12,243 nucleotides of DNA from a bacterium UBP9_UBA1432 (GTDB taxonomy: Bacteria; Vulcanimicrobiota; Xenobia; Xenobiales; Xenobiaceae). The stretch is taken from contig DCTU01000141.1 of assembly GCA_002329445.1 (NCBI GenBank), positions 1 through 12,243 on the forward strand, in the 5' to 3' direction. The notes beneath the pieces are model-generated. The model was not told where the DNA came from. It was given only the letters and a program-made list of their open reading frames with translations, and ran no database searches. Shown here piece after piece: positions 6,987 through 12,243 of the stretch. Every line of letters begins with the position of its first letter. The first letter of the stretch is position 1. Position numbers and translations under genes: made by a program.

Positions 6987-7454
6987 ATGGCGGTCTCGAG
7001 TGGCGGCAACGTCGACAAGGATGGCTTCAGCGAGATCAACGTCACGCCCTTGACGGACGTGCTGCTGGTCCTCTTGATCATCTTCCTGATCACCGGCAGC
7101 TCGATCACGGCACCGGCCCACGAGATCCAGTTGCCTGAGGTCATGACCAAGGAGAAGGCGGCCAACGCCAGCATCATGATCGACGTGCTGCCCGACGGGA
7201 AGACCTATGTGGGCAACCTCGAGGTGCCTTTGGACAAGATGGAGGCCTACCTCCAGAAACTGGCGGTGCAGCGCCAGACCGACCGGGTGATCGTCAATGC
7301 CGACCAGACGACGCCTTATGGGCCGGTGATGGCCTCCATGGAGGCGGCTCGGAATGCCGGCCTGGAGAACATCGCGCTGGCGACCGAGATGGATCCGTCG
7401 GTCGCCAACCTTCCTGAGGACGGTCAGCCGCGAAAGATCGAGGTGCGTCAGTGA
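6987..7454 (+). CDS. exbD: ExbD/TolR-family biopolymer transport protein (first copy)
   Basis: The 155-residue partner of the TolQ/ExbB channel, with a short cytoplasmic N-terminus, one membrane span and a periplasmic domain. The hallmark INVTPLTDVLLVLLIIFLIT (17-36) carries the proton-relay aspartate D24 at the start of the span. The periplasmic part (about 45-140) has the expected order: a strand-rich IMIDVLPDGKTYVGN (54-68 region), then VIVNADQTTPYGPVMASMEAARNAG with the conserved Asp, Tyr and Gly. The ribosome-binding site GAGGAGGG (6976-6983) overlaps the tolQ stop and sits four bases from the ATG. The last 15 residues (EDGQPRKIEVRQ) are polar, and the stop overlaps the GTG start of the second copy. 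It is similar but far from identical to the next gene, so the duplication is old. Confidence 0.95.
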   Translation: MAVSSGGNVDKDGFSEINVTPLTDVLLVLLIIFLITGSSITAPAHEIQLPEVMTKEKAANASIMIDVLPDGKTYVGNLEVPLDKMEAYLQKLAVQRQTDRVIVNADQTTPYGPVMASMEAARNAGLENIALATEMDPSVANLPEDGQPRKIEVRQ

Positions 7455-7888
7455 TCGCCAGGAAACGACGCCGCGGGATTCCCATCCCCGAAGAAGAGTC
7501 CGGGATGAGCGACATCAACATCACGCCCCTGACCGACGTGCTGCTGGTGCTGCTGATCATCTTCCTGGTGACGGCCACGGCGGCCACCCAGAACGCCTTC
7601 AACATGAACCTGCCCAAGGGGGACAGCCCCGTCACCGTCAAGGCCGAGGCGGACTTCGTCCTGGTCAGCGTCAGCGCGCGCAATGCCATCTTCTTGCAGG
7701 ACGAGGACACCGCGGTGACCGAGCCCCGCAAGAACCTGGCCCAGCGCCTGACCCTCTACAAGCAGAAGAAGGGCACCGACAAGGTCGCCATCCGTGCGGA
7801 CGCAGCCGCCAACTACGGCACCGTCATCCTGGTCATGGATGCTTCGAAGCAGGCGGGGTTGGACAAGATCGCCCTGGTCGCGGAATAG
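7451..7888 (+). CDS. exbD: ExbD/TolR-family biopolymer transport protein (second copy)
   Basis: A 145-residue paralogue of the gene just upstream. A basic N-terminus (RKRRRG, 4-9) precedes SDINITPLTDVLLVLLIIFL (20-39), with the proton-relay aspartate at D29, followed by a periplasmic domain ending in the conserved KVAIRADAAANYGTVILVMD segment and QAGLDKIALVAE. The start is GTG at 7451, overlapping the TGA of the first copy by four bases (GTGA) and preceded by GAGGTG with six bases spacing; this tight overlap decides the start. Two ExbD-type proteins beside one ExbB-type protein suggest a hetero-dimeric stalk in the channel pentamer. No TonB, TolA, TolB or Pal gene follows: the next gene is rsmA, convergent, only 12 bases away and without a visible terminator between. 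Confidence 0.95.
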   Translation: MIARKRRRGIPIPEEESGMSDINITPLTDVLLVLLIIFLVTATAATQNAFNMNLPKGDSPVTVKAEADFVLVSVSARNAIFLQDEDTAVTEPRKNLAQRLTLYKQKKGTDKVAIRADAAANYGTVILVMDASKQAGLDKIALVAE

Positions 7889-7900
7889 CCGGACCCGGTA

Positions 7901-8668
7901 TCAACCCTGCGCCAGGGCAGCTCGCGCCAGGGCGGCGAATTCTTCCAGGACCAGGGTTTCGGGTCGACGCGTCGGGTCGATGCCGGCGGCTTCCAGCACT
8001 GCGACCGGGTCGGAGAGGACCCCTGCCAGGGAACGCCGCAGCGTCTTGCGCCGGCCGCCGAAGGCCGTCCGGATCAGGCGGAAGAGCAGGTCCGAGGGGG
8101 CCTCGACCGGCGGAACCCGGTGCGGCAGCAGTCGGACCACTGCCGAGTCCACCTCGGGCGGAGGCTGGAACGATCCCGGTCGGACGCGGAACAAGGTCCG
8201 GACTTCTGCGTGATACTGGACGAAGTGGCTGAGCGACCCGCTCTCCCGAGTGCCGCGGGCGCACATCCGCTCGGCCACCTCCTTCTGGACCATCACCCAC
8301 ATCCCCAGGATCCGGGGCTTCCCTTCGGTCAGCAGCCGGTCCAGGATCGGGGTGGTGATGTAGTAGGGGAGGTTGGCCACCACCTTCCAGTCCTCGTGCG
8401 GGGCCAGCAGGGACTCCAGGTCGACCTGGAGGATGTCGCCTTGGACCACCTTCAGGTGGGGATGGTCTGGGAGGCGTTCGGCCAGATCCCGATCGAGTTC
8501 GACGGCCAGGACCTGCTGGGCTGTTCGGGCCAGGTCCAGCGTCAGGGCACCTCGCCCGGGCCCGATCTCCAGGATCCGGTCCTGTGGCCCGATCCCGGCC
8601 TCAGCCAGGATGCGCGCGATGACGCTCCGATCCTTCAGGAAGTGCTGGCCCAGGCGACGTCGTGGCAT
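7901..8668 (-). CDS. rsmA: 16S rRNA (adenine1518-N6/adenine1519-N6)-dimethyltransferase RsmA (KsgA)
   Basis: Dimethylates two adjacent adenines in the loop of helix 45 of 16S rRNA using SAM, a late checkpoint of small-subunit assembly (EC 2.1.1.182). The 255-residue product has all hallmarks: RRLGQHFLKD (4-13), SAM motif I ILEIGPGRGALTLDLA (32-47), the acidic AVELDRDLA (55-63), QGDIL (76-80) and the catalytic NLPYYITTPIL (99-109). The C-terminal domain contains the conserved RTAFGGRRKTLRRSL segment. ATG at 8666-8668 is chosen because it lies directly before the conserved RRRLGQHF motif, and AAGGG lies eight bases upstream; longer versions add only unconserved sequence. The ten bases just before the ATG on the minus strand form the palindrome GGGCCGGCCC. 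It is divergent from the LCP gene and convergent with exbD. Confidence 0.97.
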   Translation of the reverse strand: MPRRRLGQHFLKDRSVIARILAEAGIGPQDRILEIGPGRGALTLDLARTAQQVLAVELDRDLAERLPDHPHLKVVQGDILQVDLESLLAPHEDWKVVANLPYYITTPILDRLLTEGKPRILGMWVMVQKEVAERMCARGTRESGSLSHFVQYHAEVRTLFRVRPGSFQPPPEVDSAVVRLLPHRVPPVEAPSDLLFRLIRTAFGGRRKTLRRSLAGVLSDPVAVLEAAGIDPTRRPETLVLEEFAALARAALAQG

Positions 8669-8712
8669 GGGCCGGCCCTTCGAGCGTCCCCGACCCGGCC
8701 CCTGCGTTCCCC

Positions 8713-8740
8713 TTGCACACGGGCCTCCGTCGGATATAAT
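8713..8740 (+). promoter_or_regulatory. Candidate promoter of the LCP gene
   Basis: A perfect -10 box TATAAT (8735-8740) lies 16 bases after TTGCAC (8713-8718), a partial -35 match. Transcription would start near 8747, leaving a leader of about 110 bases before the ATG at 8859. The -10 box lies inside an inverted repeat. Confidence 0.65.
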
Positions 8741-8751
8741 GCCCCCGACGG
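8727..8751. promoter_or_regulatory. Inverted repeat bracketing the LCP -10 box (possible operator)
   Basis: CCGTCGG (8727-8733) and its exact complement CCGACGG (8745-8751) flank an 11-base centre that contains TATAAT. A dimeric repressor bound here would cover the -10 box. The arms are short, and no regulator gene is adjacent, so this is a suggestion from position only. Confidence 0.4.
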
Positions 8752-8822
8752 CAGGCTTCCCAGGAGGGATCAGGGAGGCTGGCGAAACCTGCCCGCCCGG
8801 ATCGGGAGGCCTGCTGGCCCCC

Positions 8823-8878
8823 CTGCTCTCCGGCAATCCCGATAGGAACGGCACCTGAATGCAGATCCCGGAGAGCAG
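8823..8878 (+). promoter_or_regulatory. 11-bp inverted repeat enclosing the LCP ribosome-binding site and start codon
   Basis: CTGCTCTCCGG (8823-8833) is exactly complementary to CCGGAGAGCAG (8868-8878), inside the first codons of the LCP gene. The 34 bases between contain the Shine-Dalgarno-like TAGGAA (8843-8848) and the ATG (8859). In the mRNA this would present the start site in a large loop closed by an 11-bp stem, a layout that could tune translation. A DNA-level role or chance cannot be excluded. Confidence 0.5.
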
Positions 8879-10556
8879 CGGAACCGTCCGCGTCGCCCAG
8901 GAGGACGAGGTCCGAATCGCCTGGTGGAGGAAGATCCCCAGCGCACGGCGCCTGGTCTTGTTCACCCTGGCCACCTTCAGCTTGGCGATCGCCGCCCTGG
9001 TCGGAGGGTTTGCCTATCTGCAGACCCTCCCCGATCGCGGAGGGCAAGGGCTCTTCTTCGGTCCGGGGGGACTGTACGAGACCTTCACCCGCACTCCCGG
9101 CGAGAGGGCCTTCCAGGGACGCGCCCGGATGAACATCCTGTGTCTGGGCATCGACTACAACTACGACGAGCGAGGCATCCACTACACCAAGGGAGCTCGC
9201 TCGGACACCATCTTCGTGATCAGCGTGGACGCGCAGGGGCGCACCTTGAACGTGGTGTCCATCCCCCGCGACACCCAGGTGTTGATCAGCGAGGAGATCG
9301 GCTACGACAAGATCAATGCCGCCTACTCCTATGGGGGGATCGAGCAGGCCAAGGCCACCGTCTCGAATTTCCTGGGGATCCCGATCGACCACTTCGTCAT
9401 CGTCCGGGTCTCGGGGGCGCGCAAGCTGGTCGATGCCATCGGGGGGTTGCACGTCGAGGTCGAGAAGGACATGGACTACGACGACAACTGGGGCAACCTG
9501 CACATCCACCTCGAGAAGGGCCCTCAGGTCCTGAATGGGGACCAGGCCGTGGGTTATGCGCGCTTCCGGATGGATGAGGAAGGGGACCGGGGACGCATCC
9601 GTCGCCAGCAGCAGATCATGGAGGCCCTGGTCCGGCGCTTGAAGGACCCCATGGTGGTCCTGCGGCTGCAGGCCCTGGTCAAGGCGGTCAAGGAGAACGT
9701 CGAGACCGACTTCAGCGTGCTGGACATGCTGGACCTGACCTACCTGTACAAGGACTTCGACCGCACCCGCATGAAGACCGGCGCCATCGTGGGGGATGAC
9801 GCCGACATCAATGGCGTCAGCTACATCATCCCCTACGCTCCCGAGAACAATCGGATCGTCATGGAACTGCTCAAGGAGCCCTCGGACTTCTCGCGGCAGG
9901 ACCTGCGCATCGAGGTCCTCAACGGCTCGGGGGATGAGGTCGCCGTGGGCGAGGTCGCCGAGGCCTTGCGGCGTGAGGGCTTCCAGGTGGCCCGGGTGGC
10001 GCAGGCCGATCGCTCCGACCATGCCTCGACGGTCGTGATCGATCGCCGGGGCAGCGTGGCCGTGCGCTCGGCCCTGGAGAGCCTTCTGCGCGGTGCCCTG
10101 TACGAGCGGGACGTGCGGGAGGAATCCCCGGGACAGTACGACGTCACCATCATCGTCGGGAGGGATCGGCTGGAGGAAGCCCCGTCCTTCTCGGTCCCCC
10201 CGCCGTCCTATCCCCGCTACGCCCCCGAACCGCTGGAGCCTTCCCCCGAGACGGTCAGCCCGGAGACCCCCGAGCCGGAACCCGAATGGGAGGAGCCGAC
10301 CTCACCCGAAGGGGCGCAAGACCCGGCTCAGGAGCCCGAGGAGCCCGGTGCCCCGGTTCCCGAACCGGAAACCCCGCCAGACCAGCCCGAGCCCCCTGCG
10401 GCCCGACCGGAGCCGCCGCCGGCGCGCCCGGCACCTCCCGCAGCGCGGCCCCCGGCCCCGGTCGAGACCTCGGCTCCGGCGCCCCCCCCGGCCCCGGTGC
10501 CGACGGCCGAGCCGCTGGTCACGCCGCAACCCGAGCCGACCAGCGCCGAGATGTAG
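8859..10556 (+). CDS. LytR-CpsA-Psr (LCP) family protein with LytR_C domain and long Pro/Glu-rich tail
   Basis: LCP enzymes are membrane-anchored phosphotransferases that move lipid-linked glycopolymers onto peptidoglycan or other acceptors outside the cytoplasmic membrane. The 565-residue product has a basic cytoplasmic start, one membrane span (about 32-54) and the LCP domain (about 91-300). Catalytic and lipid-phosphate-binding motifs are present: ILCLGID (93-99, D99), GARSDTIFVISVD (112-124, R114 and D116), SIPRDTQV (134-141, R137 and D138), the KINAAY segment, and the ARFRMDEEGDRGRIRRQQQI stretch with its arginines. DLRIEVLNGSG at 348 opens a LytR_C domain that runs to about 435. From about 440 to the end the protein is almost entirely Pro, Glu, Ala and Arg, likely an extended or peptidoglycan-spanning region. 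The polymer attached is unknown, since no glycan genes are nearby. TAGGAA lies ten bases before the ATG. It is convergent with the translin gene across 21 bases. Confidence 0.93.
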   Translation: MQIPESSGTVRVAQEDEVRIAWWRKIPSARRLVLFTLATFSLAIAALVGGFAYLQTLPDRGGQGLFFGPGGLYETFTRTPGERAFQGRARMNILCLGIDYNYDERGIHYTKGARSDTIFVISVDAQGRTLNVVSIPRDTQVLISEEIGYDKINAAYSYGGIEQAKATVSNFLGIPIDHFVIVRVSGARKLVDAIGGLHVEVEKDMDYDDNWGNLHIHLEKGPQVLNGDQAVGYARFRMDEEGDRGRIRRQQQIMEALVRRLKDPMVVLRLQALVKAVKENVETDFSVLDMLDLTYLYKDFDRTRMKTGAIVGDDADINGVSYIIPYAPENNRIVMELLKEPSDFSRQDLRIEVLNGSGDEVAVGEVAEALRREGFQVARVAQADRSDHASTVVIDRRGSVAVRSALESLLRGALYERDVREESPGQYDVTIIVGRDRLEEAPSFSVPPPSYPRYAPEPLEPSPETVSPETPEPEPEWEEPTSPEGAQDPAQEPEEPGAPVPEPETPPDQPEPPAARPEPPPARPAPPAARPPAPVETSAPAPPPAPVPTAEPLVTPQPEPTSAEM

Positions 10557-10577
10557 CCTGAATCCGCCGCCTGGCGG

Positions 10578-11219
10578 TCAGCCCTGCGCCAGTTGCGCCC
10601 GGAGCTGGCGGATCTCCCGCTCCAGGTGCAGGTGGCCGTAGTGGGCGGTCAGATCTCCGCGGGTTTTCTCCAGGCAGCCTCGGGCCACGTCGGTGGATCG
10701 GCGCAGCCCCCGGGTGATGGCGTCGGGGAAGTCGACGGTGGTGAGGACGTAGAAGATCTCGTCCATCAGGCCCAACAGTCTCTCGGCCGTCTCGATCTCG
10801 CCCTGGCGCATGCGGTCCAGGATGTGGCGGCGCAACTCGCCGACCGCTTCGGCCAGGCCGTTCAGGTAGGGGGCGTTGCCGACCTGGAGCTCTTCGGGGG
10901 TGGGGAAGCGCGACCCGGTGACCAGCTCGAAGGTCAGGCTGGCCTCGGCGTACTCCTTCTCGGCATCTTGAAGGAAGCCCGCATAATAGACCTCCGGGTG
11001 GGCCTCGAGCTCTGCACGGACCTGGTCCAGGGCCTGGCGGGCGCGCTGGATGCACTCCTGGGCCTGCTCGGGCTCGAGGCGGTGGATGGCCCGGATGGCC
11101 AGGCTGGACTCGCGAATCGCGCGCCGGTGCATGGTCAGGCCGCGTTCGCGGGCCGAGTCGGCCTCTTCCATCTGTCGGCTGATCTGGCCGACCACATCGT
11201 GAAGCTGGTTCTTGCTCAT
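10578..11219 (-). CDS. Translin-family nucleic-acid-binding protein (possible C3PO-like RNase)
   Basis: Translin and TRAX proteins are all-helical, assemble into octameric shells and bind single-stranded RNA or DNA; the TRAX-type subunit of eukaryotic C3PO and an archaeal homologue cut RNA with acidic metal-binding residues. This 213-residue protein is wholly helical by composition and has the family's typical length. Family-like segments are YYAGFLQDAEKEYAEA (78-93), YLNGLAEAVGELRRHILDRM (118-137), MDEIFYVLTTVDFPDA (152-167) and LRRSTDVARGCLEKTRGDLT (172-191). E124 and E128 match the Glu-x-x-x-Glu of TRAX (EVTGEL), so an RNase activity is possible; other acidic candidates are D153, E154, D177 and E184. 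The ATG at 11217-11219 has no visible Shine-Dalgarno; a hairpin ends two bases before it. Such proteins are sometimes misnamed haloacid dehalogenase, but no HAD motif is present. It is divergent from yqeC; no partner gene is visible. Confidence 0.85.
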   Translation of the reverse strand: MSKNQLHDVVGQISRQMEEADSARERGLTMHRRAIRESSLAIRAIHRLEPEQAQECIQRARQALDQVRAELEAHPEVYYAGFLQDAEKEYAEASLTFELVTGSRFPTPEELQVGNAPYLNGLAEAVGELRRHILDRMRQGEIETAERLLGLMDEIFYVLTTVDFPDAITRGLRRSTDVARGCLEKTRGDLTAHYGHLHLEREIRQLRAQLAQG

Positions 11220-11221
11220 GG

Positions 11222-11240
11222 GACCCGCGCTTCGCGGGTC
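11222..11240 (-). promoter_or_regulatory. Hairpin abutting the translin-family start codon
   Basis: GACCCGCG and CGCGGGTC (11222-11229 and 11233-11240) form a perfect 8-bp stem with a three-base loop. On the minus-strand transcript the stem ends two bases before the ATG and occupies the position of a ribosome-binding site, which is otherwise missing. This would hinder ribosome loading unless opened, and the encoded protein itself belongs to an RNA-binding family. As DNA the same repeat could be an operator in the 77-base divergent region shared with yqeC. It is not followed by a T run, so it is not an intrinsic terminator. Confidence 0.55.
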
Positions 11241-11296
11241 TGCCCAACCCCCCCTCCACGGGGGATCCGCCCTGCTGGTGCAGAAAGAGGGCCGCC

Positions 11297-12046
11297 ATGC
11301 GTGACAGAGAGGATGTCGGAGGCCGACGCGGTCAGGCTTGGAACGCCCTGGGCCTGCGAGAGGGCGACCGCCTCTCGATCATGGGGAGCGGGGGAAAGAC
11401 GACGCTTCTCCGGCATCTGGCCCGGGATGCCGAGGGGGACGTGATCCTGACCACGACCACCCACATGGCCCCGCCTGGGCACCCGCAGGACCCGCCGTTC
11501 CTCGCCTTCCAGACCCTCGAGCAGTTCCGCCTCGACTGGGAACGGCTGCCGGCTCCCCGGCGCATCCTGACCGGCCGCTTTGCGGAGGGGGATTCCAAGC
11601 TCAGAGGGCTGCTTCCCGAGGAAGTGGACGGGTTGGCCGACCTGCCTGGATTGACCTTGTTGGCCGTCGAGGTGGACGGTTCCCGGACCCTTCCCGCCAA
11701 GGCCCATGCTTCCCACGAGCCGGTCTTCTTCCCTCGCGGCACGGTCGGTGTCTCGGTGCTGGGGATGCAGGCCCTGGGCCGGTGCGTCCGGGAGGGGGAG
11801 GTCCATCGTCCCGCCTTGATGGTCCAGCGCTTCGGCTGGAGGCCAGGTCACCGTCTGGTGCTCGAGGATCTGGAGCGGATCGCCGGGGCCTACCTGGCTC
11901 TCCTGCCTCCCGGGAGGCGGATCCTGGTCCTCAGCCAGGCCCGCTCGGTTTCGGAGGACCTCCTGCGTGACCTGGCCAGCCGGTTTCGCGATCGCGTCGA
12001 CCGGGTGCTGGGTCAGTCGGAGGACGGGCTGGAGGTGTTGGGATGA
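11297..12046 (+). CDS. yqeC: YqeC family: putative selenium-dependent hydroxylase (molybdenum cofactor) accessory protein
   Basis: YqeC proteins are nucleotide-binding accessory factors whose genes cluster with selenium-dependent molybdenum hydroxylases (such as xanthine dehydrogenase types) and MobA-like transferases; their exact reaction is not established. The 249-residue length is normal for the family. A P-loop GSGGKTTLL lies at 30-38, followed by the LTTTTHM strand near residue 52, a GDSKLRGLLPEEVD segment near 97-110, and the strongly conserved EVDGSRTLPAKAHASHEPVF (125-144) that marks the family. The late segment SVLGMQALGRCV also fits. AGAGGG lies five bases before the ATG. The stop codon overlaps the ATG of the next gene (ATGA), so the two are translationally coupled. 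No selD, selenocysteine gene or hydroxylase subunit lies inside the window; they may be beyond the right edge. Confidence 0.9.
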   Translation: MRDREDVGGRRGQAWNALGLREGDRLSIMGSGGKTTLLRHLARDAEGDVILTTTTHMAPPGHPQDPPFLAFQTLEQFRLDWERLPAPRRILTGRFAEGDSKLRGLLPEEVDGLADLPGLTLLAVEVDGSRTLPAKAHASHEPVFFPRGTVGVSVLGMQALGRCVREGEVHRPALMVQRFGWRPGHRLVLEDLERIAGAYLALLPPGRRILVLSQARSVSEDLLRDLASRFRDRVDRVLGQSEDGLEVLG

Positions 12047-12243
12047 AGACGGTTGCACTGCTGCTGGCTGCGGGTGCATCCCGGCGCATGGGGCGCTTGA
12101 AGCAACTGTTGCCCCTGCAGGGAAGGCCCGTGCTTCAGCACGCCCTGGATCACCTGCTGGCCTCAAAGGTGGACTCGGTCGTCCTGGTGCTGGGGTGCGA
12201 GGGGGAGCGCGTCCTGCAGCACCTGCGCCTGCCTGCCGGGGAC
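12043..12243 (+). CDS. MobA/MocA-like nucleotidyltransferase, 5' part (cut by window edge)
   Basis: The first 67 residues of an NTP-transferase-domain protein. MKTVALLLAAGASRRMGRLK (1-20) is the nucleotide-binding signature L-A-A-G-x-S-x-R-M-G-x-x-K of molybdenum cofactor cytidylyl/guanylyltransferases, and LLPLQGRPVLQHALDHLLAS (22-41) and SVVLVLG (45-51) continue the fold. These enzymes attach CMP or GMP to molybdopterin; the pairing with yqeC favours the MocA-type (cytosine) form used by xanthine-dehydrogenase-family hydroxylases. The ATG overlaps the yqeC stop by four bases. The rest of the gene, including any fusion partner, lies outside the window. Confidence 0.88.
   Translation, partial: MKTVALLLAAGASRRMGRLKQLLPLQGRPVLQHALDHLLASKVDSVVLVLGCEGERVLQHLRLPAGD

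Noticed and set aside
8669..8974. N-terminal extension of RsmA by 102 residues
   Set aside because: RsmA normally begins just before the GQHFLKD motif; the extension crosses the divergent promoter region and part of the LCP gene.
8601..10022. 473-residue open frame on the minus strand
   Set aside because: It is antisense to the LCP gene and overlaps the start of rsmA; its repetitive Asp/Val/His/Leu translation mirrors the real LCP codons.
10200..10550. Repetitive Pro-codon-rich stretch as a DNA tandem repeat
   Set aside because: The repeats are irregular at DNA level and follow from the Pro/Glu/Ala-rich protein tail; no fixed unit can be defined.
10564..10577. CCGCC/GGCGG hairpin between the convergent LCP and translin genes
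   Set aside because: It has only five base pairs and no T run on either strand, so there is no good case for a terminator.
11216..12166. 316-residue minus-strand open frame
   Set aside because: It is antisense to yqeC and its overlap with the next gene; YqeC motifs on the plus strand are unambiguous.

Overview
The window reads as a stretch of ordinary chromosome from a GC-rich bacterium (GC looks like roughly two thirds, with strong G/C preference at third codon positions). A proton-channel module of the TolQ/ExbD type suggests a diderm envelope. An LCP-family enzyme, a translin-family protein, and YqeC plus a MobA-like transferase point to a less-studied phylum (an Acidobacteriota/Holophagae-like or similar deep lineage is possible). 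Nothing here fixes the taxonomy. I see no insertion sequence, integrase, phage gene, CRISPR array or AT-rich island.

Layout. 1-128: a possible gene tail and a strong intrinsic terminator. 146-2564 (minus): adenine deaminase, followed by a small glycine-rich protein. 2645-3034 (plus): a small VOC/glyoxalase-fold protein, divergent from adenine deaminase. 3188-3337: a self-contained tRNA-Thr(CGT) unit with its own promoter and terminator; the flanks at 3035-3187 and 3338-3452 hold nothing I can recognise. 3453-6186 (minus): a PAS protein with a C-terminal four-cysteine domain, lying downstream of a 652-residue protein with a degenerate HSP90/GHKL-like N-terminus; the two are probably co-transcribed. 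6312-7888 (plus): a tight tolQ/exbB - exbD - exbD operon with no TonB/TolA-like gene. 7901-8668 (minus): rsmA/ksgA. 8859-10556 (plus): a LytR-CpsA-Psr protein with a LytR_C domain and a long Pro/Glu-rich tail. 10578-11219 (minus): a translin-family nucleic-acid-binding protein. 11297-12243 (plus): yqeC overlapping the start of a MobA/MocA-like nucleotidyltransferase cut by the window edge.

How the genes relate. The clearest functional units are the TolQ-ExbD-ExbD motor and the YqeC-MocA pair, which belongs to maturation of (selenium-dependent) molybdenum hydroxylases. Adenine deaminase makes hypoxanthine, a substrate of such hydroxylases, so a loose purine-catabolism link is possible but rests on proximity alone. 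The LCP protein and the motor both act at the cell envelope.

The most notable items for a second look are the translin-family protein in a bacterium with an RNA hairpin touching its start codon, the uncharacterised HSP90-like/PAS gene pair, and inverted repeats at the start sites of the LCP and VOC genes. I did not find a clearly new multi-gene system.
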